Shown: one piece after another, positions 23,813-32,776 of the stretch
How the letters are laid out: each line of letters opens with the position of its first letter
Position numbering within the stretch: the first letter of the stretch is position 1
Origin: JAYUHK01 sp043767025
GTDB taxonomy: Bacteria; Bacteroidota; Bacteroidia; Chitinophagales; Saprospiraceae
Assembly (NCBI GenBank): GCA_043767025.1
Contig: JAYUHK010000004.1
Location: forward strand, 1-32,776
Length of the DNA: 32,776 bases
Reading direction: 5' to 3'
The notes under the pieces: model-generated
The model's database searches: none
The model's input: the letters and a program-made list of their open reading frames with translations, nothing else
What the model was told of the DNA's origin: nothing
Made by a program: the position numbers and the translations under genes

Positions 23813-23896
23813 AGAAAAAAATATTTTGTCAAAAAAAGGTATTTCCATCACGCCGACGCAAATGGCTGCGCGGAAAAATAAAACCACCTATTACAA

Positions 23897-26800
23897 ATGG
23901 CATCAAACGGATTGATTCAACACGCCGAGTCCAAGAGGCACAACTTCGGTAAGATCAAACTTTCCTCGCAAAATCCTGATTTACTTGAAATCCAACTCAA
24001 ATCGTTTCAGGAGTACTTTCAGTTAGAAACTACTCCCGACAACCGAACCAACGAGGGACTATTCAAGGTTTTTCAAGAAAATTTTCCCATCACAGATGCG
24101 CGGAATATTTTTATCCTTGAGTTTTTAGACTACTTTATTGACCCCCCACGTTACAGCATTGAAGAGTGTATGCACCGAGGGCTGACGTACAGTGTCCCGC
24201 TCAAAGCAAAACTTCGCCTTTCTTGCAACGACGTAGAACACGTTGATTTCGAAACGATTGTACAAGATGTTTTCCTCGGAAATATCCCGTACATGACTCC
24301 GAAAGGCACTTTTGTTATCAATGGCGCAGAGCGCGTCATTGTGTCCCAACTGCACCGCTCGCCGGGCGTTTTCTTTGGGCAAAGCTATCACCCCAACGGT
24401 ACAAAAATTTATTCTGCCCGCGTTATTCCTTTCAAAGGAGCGTGGATGGAGTTCGCTACCGACATCAACAACGTCATGTATTCTTACATTGACCGCAAAA
24501 AAAAGTTTCCCGTCACGACCCTGCTCCGCGCCATCGGCTACGACTCCGATAAGGAAATATTGAATATTTTTGGCTTGGCAGACGAAGTGAACGCTACCAA
24601 AGATGAACTTCAAAAATCCATCGGTCGGAAGTTGGCAGCTCGCGTTTTGAGAAGTTGGACAGAGGACTTTGTCGATGAAGACACAGGCGAAGTCGTCACC
24701 ATCGAAAGAAACGAAATCATCTTGGAGCGTGACATCGTTTTAGATGAAAATAATATAGATTTTATTTTGGACGCAGGAGTTACTACAGTCGTCCTCCAAA
24801 AAGAAGATATTGAGGAAGATTATTCCATTATCTACAATACGCTACAAAAAGACCCTTCGAGTTCCGAACTCGAAGCGGTACAATATATCTACCGCCAGTT
24901 GCGCGGTACCGATCCACCCGATGACGAAACCGCACGCGGAATAATTGATAAATTATTTTTCTCCGACAAGCGTTACAACCTTGGCGAAGTCGGACGGTAT
25001 AAAATTAATAGAAAACTCGAGCAGACCATTTCCAGCGAAACATTGGTGCTTACCAAAGAAGACATCATTGCGATAGTCGTTTATCTGGTAAAACTAATGA
25101 ATCAAAAAGCTGAAATTGACGACATTGACCACTTGAGCAATCGCCGTGTGAGAAGTGTTGGTGAGCAGCTTTATGCACAGTTCGGAGTGGGCTTGGCGCG
25201 TATGGCGCGTACCATTCGCGAGCGTATGAACGTCCGCGACAATGAAGTATTTACGCCGATAGACTTGATAAATGCACGGACTTTATCCTCCGTCATCAAC
25301 TCGTTTTTCGGAACGAGCCAGTTGTCACAGTTTTTAGACCAGACCAATCCACTCTCTGAAATAACGCACAAACGCCGTATTTCGGCACTCGGACCCGGTG
25401 GTTTGAGCCGTGAGCGCGCAGGTTTTGAGGTGCGTGACGTACATTATTCTCACTACGGTCGCCTTTGCACCATCGAAACTCCCGAAGGTCCAAACATTGG
25501 TTTGATTTCGACGCTTTGCGTACACGCAAAAATCAACAAAATGGGTTTCTTGGAAACTCCATACCGCCGAGTGATTGACGGAATAGTAGATTTGAAAGGC
25601 GAGGCTTTGTATCTTTCTGCCGAAGCAGAGGATTTTCAGCGAGTTGCGCAAGCCAATTCGATTATTGATGACAATGGTGTTTTTCAGTCCGACCGTATCA
25701 AGTCGCGTGAACACGGAGAATTTCCTGTTCTTACGCCCGATGAGTTGGAATATATGGACGTTGCGCCGAACCAAATCGTAGGTGTTTCCGCTTCGTTGAT
25801 TCCATTTTTGGAAAATGACGATGCCAACCGCGCCTTGATGGGTTCCAATATGCAGCGTCAGGCGGTGCCGCTTATCAAGCCAAGTTCCCCGATTGTCGGC
25901 ACTGGTTTGGAGGGAAAAGTAGCGCGTGACAGCCGAATGTTGATCAACGCAGAAGGCGACGGCGTGGTCGAATATGTAGATGCCAACGAAATAGTCATTC
26001 GATACGACCGCACCGAAGAGGAGCAGTTGGTTTCATTTGAAGACAACAGAAAGACGTATAAATTGACCAAATTCATGCGTACCAATCAAGGAACTTGTAT
26101 CAATCTGAAGCCGATTGTCCGCAAAGGGCAGCGCGTGGATAGGGACTCAATTCTTTGCGACGGATACGCCACCGACAACGGTGAGTTGGCACTCGGACAA
26201 AACTTGAAAGTAGCGTTCATGCCTTGGAAAGGTTATAACTTTGAAGATGCTATCGTGCTTTCGGAGCGCGTGGTACAGGAAGATATTTTCACTTCGCTCC
26301 ACATCGAACACTTCGAAATGGACGTGCGCGATACCAAATTGGGAGAAGAAGAGCTAACCAACGACATACCGAATGTAGGCGAAGAAACGACCAAAGATTT
26401 GGACGAAAACGGTATCATTCGCGTAGGCGCGTGGGTCAGAGAAGGCGATATTTTGATAGGAAAAATCACTCCGAAAGGGGAGAGCGACCCTACGCCGGAA
26501 GAAAAACTCCTCCGAGCTATCTTCGGCGATAAAGCGGGCGATGTCAAAGATGCGTCCATGAAAGCACCGCCATCTACTTACGGCGTGATTATTGACAAGC
26601 AGCTTTTTGCTCGCGCAAAGAAAGACAAGAACCAGAAAGCAAAGGAAAAAGACCTTTTGGATAAATTGGACGACCAACACGCCATCGCCCTCAATGAGTT
26701 GAAAACTATTTTGGTGGACAAAATGGTGGTATTGGTGAAAGATAAAATCACCAAAGGCGTGAAAAGTATCTACAACGAAGTTTTAGTCCCGAAGGGAACG

Positions 26801-27718
26801 AAATTCACTTTGCAGTTGCTCCGCGATTTGGATTACAGCTCCATTGACTACAGCAGTTGGACAGACGATGCGACTGCCAATGAGCAGGTTGCGCTTTTGT
26901 TGCACAATTACAGTATCAAGGTCAATGAAGAAGTCGGACGCTATAAGCGCGAAAAATTCAACATCAGCATCGGAGATGAGTTGCCGGCAGGAGTTTTGAA
27001 ACTCGCCAAAGTCTATATGGCGAAAAAGCGAAAGCTCAAAGTGGGCGACAAGCTCGCAGGTCGTCACGGAAACAAAGGAATCGTTTCGCGCATCGTCCGT
27101 ATGGAAGATATGCCGTTCCTCGAAGACGGAACGCCCGTTGATATTGTTTTGAACCCGCTCGGCGTACCTTCGCGTATGAATTTGGGTCAGATTTTTGAAA
27201 CCGTCCTTGGTTGGGCGGGTCAAAAAATGGGTGTCAAGTTCGCTACGCCGATTTTTGACGGTGCAAAAGCCGAAGAAATCGAGGCTTGGATACAAAAAGC
27301 AGGGCTTCCTTCATTGGGTCAGACTTACTTGCAAGATGGCGAAACGGGCGACCGTTTCCACCAACAAGCTACCGTAGGCGTGATTTATATGTTGAAACTT
27401 TCGCACATGGTAGATGACAAGATGCACGCGCGCTCTATCGGACCGTACTCGCTCATCACGCAGCAGCCGCTCGGAGGTAAGGCGCAGTTCGGAGGACAGC
27501 GTTTTGGAGAAATGGAAGTTTGGGCGTTGGAGGCATTCGGCGCGTCAAATATTCTACAAGAGCTTTTGACCATCAAATCCGATGATATTATCGGACGTGC
27601 AAAAGCCTACGAAGCGATTGTGAAAGGCGATAACTTGCCCGAACCCAATATTCCAGAATCTTTCAATGTATTGATTCACGAATTGCGTGGATTGGCGTTG
27701 GATATAAAATTTGAATAA
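23897..27718 (+). CDS. rpoB: DNA-directed RNA polymerase beta subunit
   Basis: 1273 residues. The rifampicin region is standard and sensitive-looking: TSQLSQFLDQTNPLSEITHK then RRISALGPGGLSRERAGFEV, with the Asp, His and Ser that mutate to resistance unchanged. Downstream are GYNFEDAIVLSERVV, the active-site region KLAGRHGNKGIVS and the C-terminal GGKAQFGGQRFGEMEVWALEA. A Lys-rich segment (AKKDKNQKAKEKDLLDKLDD) lies where lineage-specific insertions occur. It is 288 bp downstream of rplL after strong hairpins, and 162 bp before rpoC. Confidence 0.98.
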   Translation: MASNGLIQHAESKRHNFGKIKLSSQNPDLLEIQLKSFQEYFQLETTPDNRTNEGLFKVFQENFPITDARNIFILEFLDYFIDPPRYSIEECMHRGLTYSVPLKAKLRLSCNDVEHVDFETIVQDVFLGNIPYMTPKGTFVINGAERVIVSQLHRSPGVFFGQSYHPNGTKIYSARVIPFKGAWMEFATDINNVMYSYIDRKKKFPVTTLLRAIGYDSDKEILNIFGLADEVNATKDELQKSIGRKLAARVLRSWTEDFVDEDTGEVVTIERNEIILERDIVLDENNIDFILDAGVTTVVLQKEDIEEDYSIIYNTLQKDPSSSELEAVQYIYRQLRGTDPPDDETARGIIDKLFFSDKRYNLGEVGRYKINRKLEQTISSETLVLTKEDIIAIVVYLVKLMNQKAEIDDIDHLSNRRVRSVGEQLYAQFGVGLARMARTIRERMNVRDNEVFTPIDLINARTLSSVINSFFGTSQLSQFLDQTNPLSEITHKRRISALGPGGLSRERAGFEVRDVHYSHYGRLCTIETPEGPNIGLISTLCVHAKINKMGFLETPYRRVIDGIVDLKGEALYLSAEAEDFQRVAQANSIIDDNGVFQSDRIKSREHGEFPVLTPDELEYMDVAPNQIVGVSASLIPFLENDDANRALMGSNMQRQAVPLIKPSSPIVGTGLEGKVARDSRMLINAEGDGVVEYVDANEIVIRYDRTEEEQLVSFEDNRKTYKLTKFMRTNQGTCINLKPIVRKGQRVDRDSILCDGYATDNGELALGQNLKVAFMPWKGYNFEDAIVLSERVVQEDIFTSLHIEHFEMDVRDTKLGEEELTNDIPNVGEETTKDLDENGIIRVGAWVREGDILIGKITPKGESDPTPEEKLLRAIFGDKAGDVKDASMKAPPSTYGVIIDKQLFARAKKDKNQKAKEKDLLDKLDDQHAIALNELKTILVDKMVVLVKDKITKGVKSIYNEVLVPKGTKFTLQLLRDLDYSSIDYSSWTDDATANEQVALLLHNYSIKVNEEVGRYKREKFNISIGDELPAGVLKLAKVYMAKKRKLKVGDKLAGRHGNKGIVSRIVRMEDMPFLEDGTPVDIVLNPLGVPSRMNLGQIFETVLGWAGQKMGVKFATPIFDGAKAEEIEAWIQKAGLPSLGQTYLQDGETGDRFHQQATVGVIYMLKLSHMVDDKMHARSIGPYSLITQQPLGGKAQFGGQRFGEMEVWALEAFGASNILQELLTIKSDDIIGRAKAYEAIVKGDNLPEPNIPESFNVLIHELRGLALDIKFE

Positions 27719-27784
27719 AATGCAGTTTTTCCCTACGTTTTTGGACGAATAATTCAAAAATGTAGGGAAAAATCGCAAATGCAG
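27718..27784 (+). repeat. 18-bp inverted repeat flanked by 8-bp direct repeats between rpoB and rpoC
   Basis: Arms at 27726-27743 and 27755-27772 match in 17 of 18 positions (TTTTTCCCTACGTTTTTG and its complement), loop 11 bases. AAATGCAG occurs directly before (27718-27725) and again at 27777-27784. No T-run follows on the plus strand. It could be an RNA processing hairpin or a tiny inserted element with a target duplication. Confidence 0.6.
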
Positions 27785-27880
27785 TCAATGAAGCGGGTAT
27801 GAAAAGGAAGAACATAAGTCGATAAAACTTTTAGTTCCTCCGATAAAATTTTCAAATTTTTAAAAAAAGAATTGATAAAT

Positions 27881-30800
27881 ATGTCATTCAAAAAAAAGAC
27901 TCCTACTCAGAATCAGTCCTTTGAAGGGATTACGATAAGTTTGGCATCGCCAGACGAAATCCTCGAGCGGTCATTCGGAGAAGTGCTGAAACCAGAAACC
28001 ATCAACTACCGCAGCTACAAGCCTGAACGCGACGGCTTGTTTTGTGAGCGTATTTTTGGACCCGTCAAGGACTACGAATGTTATTGCGGAAAGTACAAGC
28101 GGATTCGATACAAAGGCATCGTTTGCGATAGATGTGGCGTGGAAGTAACCGAAAAGAAGGTTCGTCGCGAGCGAATGGGACACATTAAGTTGGTCGTTCC
28201 GGTCGTGCACATTTGGTTTTTCAAGTCCTTGCCCAATAAGATTGGGTATATGCTCGGCTTGTCCTCCAAAAAATTGGAAGCGATAATCTACTACGAGCGT
28301 TATGTCATCGTCCAGCCCGGAATCAAGGCAAACGACGGCATGAATACCTACGACTTGCTGACGGAGGAGGAGTATTTGGATATTTTGGAGGCGTTGCCAA
28401 AGGAAAACCAACTGCTCGACGACACACACCCAGACAAATTTGTAGCCAAAATGGGTGCAGAGGCTGTCCGTGATATGTTGATGCGGTTGAAATTGGACGA
28501 ACTTTCTTACGAGCTTCGCCACCAAGCCGCCAACGAAACATCGCAACAACGCAAGCAAGAAGCCCTCAAACGCCTGCGCGTCGTGGAGTCGTTCAAGGAC
28601 GGACAGTTGCGTATGGAAAATCGTCCTGAATGGACGGTTATCCAGTATCTGCCAGTCGTTCCGCCCGAATTGCGCCCGTTGGTGCCGTTGGACGGAGGAC
28701 GTTTTGCAAGTTCCGATTTGAATGACTTGTACCGCCGCGTTATTATTCGCAACAACCGTTTGAAGCGTTTGTTGGAAATAAAAGCACCAGAAGTAATTTT
28801 GAGAAACGAAAAACGAATGTTGCAAGAAGCAGTAGATTCGTTGTTCGACAACTCGCGAAAGTCCAACGCTGTAAAGGCGGAAGGCGGTCGCGCACTCAAG
28901 TCTTTGAGTGATATTTTGAAAGGAAAACAAGGACGTTTTCGCCAGAACCTACTCGGAAAACGGGTAGATTATTCAGGTCGCTCGGTCATCGTGGTAGGTC
29001 CGACGCTCAAGCTGCACGAGTGCGGTATTCCGAAAGGAATGGCATCGGAACTGTTCAAGCCGTTCATTATCAGGAAGTTAATCGAGCGCGGAATCGTAAA
29101 AACAGTCAAGTCCGCCAAAAAATTAGTAGATAGAAAAGACCAAGTAATTTGGGAAATCCTCGAAAATATTTTGAAAGGACACCCAGTTTTGCTCAACCGT
29201 GCGCCGACATTGCACAGACTCTCTATTCAGGCTTTCCAGCCCAAATTGGTGGAGGGAAAAGCAATACAGTTGCACCCGCTCGTTTGCGGTGCGTTCAACG
29301 CCGATTTTGATGGTGACCAAATGGCGGTTCACGTCCCGTTGAGTCAGGCATCTATTTTGGAGGCGCAAGTTTTGATGCTTGCCTCTCATAATATGCTCAA
29401 TCCGCAGGACGGCTCGCCAGTGACTTTGCCTTCACAGGACATGGTTTTGGGGCTTTATTATCTCACCAAAGAGAAAAAAACCGCAGGTGATTTAGTCGTG
29501 AAAGGAGAGGGCAGACGTTTTTATTCGTCCGAAGAAGTGCAAATTGCGTTCAATGAAGGACAACTTGACCTTCACGCTACCATCAAGGTACGACTTCCAA
29601 ATGTGGAAGACGAACACGGAAATATTAAGTCAAAATTGGAGGATACCACTACGGGACGCGTGCTTTTCAACCAAGCCGTTCCGAAGGGATTGCCTTATAT
29701 CAATAAATTATTGACCAAAAAAACACTAAAAACAGTAATTAGTGACATTCTTCGCCGCTCCGACTTTTCGGTGACAGCAGAGTTTTTGGACAATATCAAA
29801 GAATTGGGCTTCAACTGGTCGTTCAAAGGAGGATTGTCCTTCAACTTGGGCGATTTAATCTCGTCCTCCATTCGTCTTTCGACGCTACAAAATGCGCAAG
29901 CCGAAGTGGACGAAATCTGGGAAAGCTACAACATGGGTTTGATAACCAACAACGAGCGTTACAACCAAATTATTGACAAATGGACTTTCGCAGACAACCG
30001 TGTGACGGATAGTTTGATGAAAGAATTGGCGAGTCACAAGCAAGGATTCAACTCCGTGTTTATGATGTTGGATTCTGGTGCGCGTGGTTCAAAACAACAA
30101 ATCAAACAGTTGTGCGGACTTCGTGGATTGATGGCGAAGCCAAGAAAGTCAGGCGATACGGGCGGCGCGATTATCGAAAACCCAATTCTTTCTAACTTTT
30201 TGGAGGGATTGTCGGTTTTGGAATATTTTATCTCCACGCACGGTGCGCGAAAAGGTCTTGCAGATACAGCGCTCAAAACTGCCGATGCAGGTTATTTGAC
30301 CCGTCGTTTGGTAGATGTTGCTCAAGACGTAGTCATTATGGAGCAAGATTGCAACACATTGAGAGGCATCGAAACCTTCGCTTTGAAAGACAACGACAAA
30401 GTCATTGAGGCATTGGCAAATAGGATTCAAGGGCGTTTTACGCTGCACGATATAATGCACCCAGACACCGACGAGGTAATTTTGAAATCAGGCGATTACA
30501 TCAATGAACGAAGTGCCAAGAAGATAGAAGATGCTGAAATAGAGTCAGTTACGATTCGTTCTGTATTGACTTGCGAAACCAAACGCGGTGTTTGTACCAA
30601 GTGCTACGGCAAAAATTTAGCGTCTGGACGAGTCACAGAACGCGGCGACGCAGTCGGAATTATTGCTGCGCAATCCATCGGCGAGCCGGGAACGCAGCTT
30701 ACGCTCCGTACTTTTCACGTGGGGGGAGTTGCTTCGGTGACGAAGTCAGAATCCGAAATCACGGCAAAATTCAATGGTAAAATTGAGTTCGACGGCGTGC

Positions 30801-32203
30801 GTGTTACTATCAACAAAGACGAACTCGGCAACGATGCCGAAGTAGTGCTTTCACGGACTGGCGAGGTGCGTATTATTGAGCCGAAAACAGCTAAAATTCT
30901 ATCTTCCAGCTATGTGCCTTATGGCGCAGTGCTTCGAGTAAAAGACGGACAGAACGTCAATCGTGGAGAACTAATCTGTGATTGGGACCCGTTCAATGCG
31001 GTCATTGTATCCGAATTTAGCGGTATCGCTCAATACGATTCCGTAGAGGAGGGCGTTACTTACCGTGTCGAGCGTGATGACCAAACTGGATATGCCGAAA
31101 AAGTCATTATTGAGTCAAAAAATAAGCGTAAAATTCCGATTATCAAAATTATTTCTCCCGACGGAGAAGAATTGCGAAATTATACATTGCCACTCGGCGC
31201 TTACATCTCCGTCGAAGACGGTCAGGAAGTAAAAGCAGGAGAAAAAATAGTCAAAATACCGCGTAAGTTGGGTAAAATCCAAGATATTACAGGCGGTCTG
31301 CCGCGTGTGACGGAGTTGTTTGAGGCGAGAAGCCCATCTAATCCAGCAGTAGTGGCAGAAATAGACGGTGTAGTTTCTTTTGGCGGCATCAAACGTGGCA
31401 ATCGCGAGGCGATAGTGACGACCAAAGATGGACACAAACACAAGTATCTGATTGGACTTTCCAAGCACGTTTTGGTGCAAGAAGGTGACTTTATCCGTGC
31501 AGGTACGCCGCTTTCAGACGGTGCGACCGCTCCGATAGATATTTTGAACATCAAAGGACCGTTTGCGGTGCAGTATTACCTCGTCAATGGCGTGCAGGAA
31601 GTATATCGCTCCCAAGGTATTGCTATCAACGATAAGCATATTGAGGTCATTGTGCGACAAATGATGCGCCGTGTAGAAATCGTAGATCCGGGAGATACCA
31701 GCTTTTTGGAAGGCGAAGCAGTTGAAAAATACGACTTTTTGGAGCAAAATAACTGGATTTTTGACAAAAAATTCATTACCAGTTCTGGAGATTCCAACAA
31801 GCTCAAGCCGGGACAGTTGGTGACTTTGCGCCAGCTTCGGGAGGAAAATTCTTACCTAAAACGCAACGATAAGAAGCAAGTAGAATGGCGCGACGCAGTC
31901 GCTGCGACCTCTACCTCAATGTTGCAAGGTATTACGCGCTCGTCGTTGGGTACGAACAGCTGGATATCGGCTGCCTCGTTCCAAGAAACGACCAAAGTAT
32001 TGAGTACGGCAGCCATCGGAGCGGTGAGAGACAATCTAAACGGCTTGAAAGAAAACGTTATCATCGGAAAACGGATTCCTGCGGGAACTGGTTTGCGTCA
32101 GTTCAATAATATTTTAGTGCAAAGCAAAGAAGCCAGCGAAGAGCAGCGTCAGCGCCACGCCAAATACGAAACGGCGGCAGTGACGTTGGTGAGCGAAAAA
32201 TAA
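27881..32203 (+). CDS. rpoC: DNA-directed RNA polymerase beta' subunit
   Basis: 1440 residues from ATG 27881; a TTG nine bases upstream in frame was not used. The N-terminal zinc site is CYCGKYKRIRYKGIVCDRCG, the catalytic magnesium loop NADFDGDQMAVH is intact, and the second zinc site shows CETKRGVCTKCYG with an upstream Cys. The bridge/trigger region contains GARGSKQQIKQLCGLRGLM and IGEPGTQLTLRTFHVGG. The length fits Bacteroidota beta'. The operon ends shortly after at a strong terminator. Confidence 0.98.
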   Translation: MSFKKKTPTQNQSFEGITISLASPDEILERSFGEVLKPETINYRSYKPERDGLFCERIFGPVKDYECYCGKYKRIRYKGIVCDRCGVEVTEKKVRRERMGHIKLVVPVVHIWFFKSLPNKIGYMLGLSSKKLEAIIYYERYVIVQPGIKANDGMNTYDLLTEEEYLDILEALPKENQLLDDTHPDKFVAKMGAEAVRDMLMRLKLDELSYELRHQAANETSQQRKQEALKRLRVVESFKDGQLRMENRPEWTVIQYLPVVPPELRPLVPLDGGRFASSDLNDLYRRVIIRNNRLKRLLEIKAPEVILRNEKRMLQEAVDSLFDNSRKSNAVKAEGGRALKSLSDILKGKQGRFRQNLLGKRVDYSGRSVIVVGPTLKLHECGIPKGMASELFKPFIIRKLIERGIVKTVKSAKKLVDRKDQVIWEILENILKGHPVLLNRAPTLHRLSIQAFQPKLVEGKAIQLHPLVCGAFNADFDGDQMAVHVPLSQASILEAQVLMLASHNMLNPQDGSPVTLPSQDMVLGLYYLTKEKKTAGDLVVKGEGRRFYSSEEVQIAFNEGQLDLHATIKVRLPNVEDEHGNIKSKLEDTTTGRVLFNQAVPKGLPYINKLLTKKTLKTVISDILRRSDFSVTAEFLDNIKELGFNWSFKGGLSFNLGDLISSSIRLSTLQNAQAEVDEIWESYNMGLITNNERYNQIIDKWTFADNRVTDSLMKELASHKQGFNSVFMMLDSGARGSKQQIKQLCGLRGLMAKPRKSGDTGGAIIENPILSNFLEGLSVLEYFISTHGARKGLADTALKTADAGYLTRRLVDVAQDVVIMEQDCNTLRGIETFALKDNDKVIEALANRIQGRFTLHDIMHPDTDEVILKSGDYINERSAKKIEDAEIESVTIRSVLTCETKRGVCTKCYGKNLASGRVTERGDAVGIIAAQSIGEPGTQLTLRTFHVGGVASVTKSESEITAKFNGKIEFDGVRVTINKDELGNDAEVVLSRTGEVRIIEPKTAKILSSSYVPYGAVLRVKDGQNVNRGELICDWDPFNAVIVSEFSGIAQYDSVEEGVTYRVERDDQTGYAEKVIIESKNKRKIPIIKIISPDGEELRNYTLPLGAYISVEDGQEVKAGEKIVKIPRKLGKIQDITGGLPRVTELFEARSPSNPAVVAEIDGVVSFGGIKRGNREAIVTTKDGHKHKYLIGLSKHVLVQEGDFIRAGTPLSDGATAPIDILNIKGPFAVQYYLVNGVQEVYRSQGIAINDKHIEVIVRQMMRRVEIVDPGDTSFLEGEAVEKYDFLEQNNWIFDKKFITSSGDSNKLKPGQLVTLRQLREENSYLKRNDKKQVEWRDAVAATSTSMLQGITRSSLGTNSWISAASFQETTKVLSTAAIGAVRDNLNGLKENVIIGKRIPAGTGLRQFNNILVQSKEASEEQRQRHAKYETAAVTLVSEK

Positions 32204-32221
32204 CAACGGTCACAAGGATTT

Positions 32222-32296
32222 TAATGAATGAAGAAAAAACGGCGTTCAACTTTTTAGTTGAACGCCGTTTTTATTTATTTTAGGTAAATTCCTGAA
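32222..32296 (-). repeat. Dispersed repeat copy E (75 bp) enclosing the rpoC terminator
   Basis: Minus strand: TTCAGGAATTTACCTAAAAT at one end and TTTTTTCTTCATTCATTA at the other, matching both ends of the repeat family. Its interior is the terminator hairpin of rpoC rather than the longer interior of copies A and B. Confidence 0.55.
32235..32276 (+). terminator. Rho-independent terminator after rpoC
   Basis: A perfect 16-bp stem (32235-32250 with 32257-32272, core ACGGCGTTCAAC) with a six-base loop, right arm ending in TTTTT and followed by T-rich sequence. It lies 31 bp after the rpoC stop and closes the ribosomal/RNA polymerase operon. Confidence 0.9.
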
Positions 32297-32337
32297 ATAA
32301 ACTACCCATTTTTTGACAAAAAAAATAATTGCGAAAA

Positions 32338-32359
32338 GACAAATATTTGTATATTTGTC
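32338..32359 (+). promoter_or_regulatory. Promoter with overlapping palindrome in front of Rpn gene
   Basis: TATATTTG at 32350-32357 fits TAnnTTTG, with ATTG 18 bp upstream. It lies inside a perfect 9-bp inverted repeat GACAAATAT-TTGT-ATATTTGTC (32338-32359). The layout suggests an operator over the -7 element. The ATG follows 29 bp later. Confidence 0.5.
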
Positions 32360-32386
32360 TTTGAAATACGCAAAAAACAGCAAGCA

Positions 32387-32776
32387 ATGAAGCCACCAAG
32401 CACCAATCCGCACGATGAATTTTTTAAAGTCGCCTTCTCTCGACAAGACGTGGTGGAAGATTATATTCAGCAGTTTTTGGCGCAGGGATTGGTACAAAAT
32501 ATTGATTTTCAGTCACTTGCGATTTCAAATAATTCTTATATTTCCGACCAACTCGAAGAATATTTCGCCGATGTGGTCTGGGAATGTAGTTACGGCGCAG
32601 TGCGCAAACCTATCAAAATAGCTTTTTTGTTCGAGCATAAAAGTTATGTACCAAAATTTCCGCACCTCCAACTGCTTCGATATATGTTGGAAATTTGGGA
32701 AGATTGTGAGCGCAATAAATTGCCGCTCACGCCTGTCGTACCGATTGTTGTCTATCACAATTCCGACCCCAAACGG
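32387..32776 (+). CDS. Rpn family recombination-promoting nuclease/putative transposase (3' end outside window)
   Basis: 130 codons are visible before the window ends. The N-terminal part has the Transposase_31/YhgA-like pattern: NPHDEFFKVAFSRQDVVEDY, then LEEYFADVVWECSY (acidic catalytic candidate), then IAFLFEHKSYVPKFPHLQLL with the conserved E-H-K-S block of the PD-(D/E)XK core. In E. coli, Rpn proteins were shown to have nuclease activity and to raise RecA-independent recombination. It starts 91 bp downstream of repeat copy E and has its own palindromic promoter. Start ATG fits the family and the promoter distance. Confidence 0.85.
   Translation, partial: MKPPSTNPHDEFFKVAFSRQDVVEDYIQQFLAQGLVQNIDFQSLAISNNSYISDQLEEYFADVVWECSYGAVRKPIKIAFLFEHKSYVPKFPHLQLLRYMLEIWEDCERNKLPLTPVVPIVVYHNSDPKR

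Overview
The window looks like a chromosomal segment of a Bacteroidota bacterium (AT-rich; I cannot name a genus). The grounds are a GLPGLI protein paired with a TonB-dependent receptor-like protein, Bacteroidota-style promoters (TTTG, about 20 bp, TAnnTTTG) in front of several genes and tRNAs, A/T-rich leaders without Shine-Dalgarno sequences before the start codons (for example TTTAATAACA-ATG at tuf), and PD-(D/E)XK-type nuclease genes (Rpn/YhgA, GxxExxY, Uma2).

Left part (1-5010) is accessory. It holds the C-terminus of an Rpn-type gene whose stop codon lies inside a dispersed 163-bp repeat, a tandem AAA+ ATPase of the CbbX/SpoVK type with a duplicated N-terminal domain, an RDD membrane protein, four tandem palindromic units of 114-134 bp joined by identical 24-bp linkers, and a GxxExxY nuclease gene whose stop codon lies inside the last palindrome. 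A short gene remnant follows.

The middle (5083-17351) holds ppc (PEP carboxylase), an outer-membrane beta-barrel protein behind a 67-bp near-perfect palindrome that also contains a promoter, the GLPGLI/TonB-type pair, a PolB-like 3'-5' exonuclease, a Uma2 nuclease, a membrane-anchored coiled-coil protein, fabH, tRNA-Leu(GAG), a secreted protein of unknown function and a [2Fe-2S] ferredoxin.

The right part (17370-32280) is the core gene-expression locus: tRNA-Thr(TGT), Tyr(GTA), Gly(TCC), Thr(GGT), a retropepsin-like protease gene, tuf, tRNA-Trp, secE, nusG, rplK, rplA, rplJ, rplL, rpoB, rpoC. The four tRNAs have the same anticodons and order as the thrU-tyrU-glyT-thrT-tufB cluster of E. coli; the protease gene is an extra insertion. 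The gaps contain strong hairpins (rplL-rpoB, rpoB-rpoC) and four more copies of the repeat seen beside the first Rpn gene. The window ends inside a second Rpn gene with a palindromic promoter.

The most interesting signal is the link between nuclease genes and small palindromic repeats. Two unrelated repeat families each supply the last codons and stop of a PD-(D/E)XK-type gene, and both are also present as gene-free copies. The longer repeat has an internal hairpin kept by compensatory base changes. This resembles a nuclease-plus-repeat arrangement such as RAYT/REP, but the functional link is inference.
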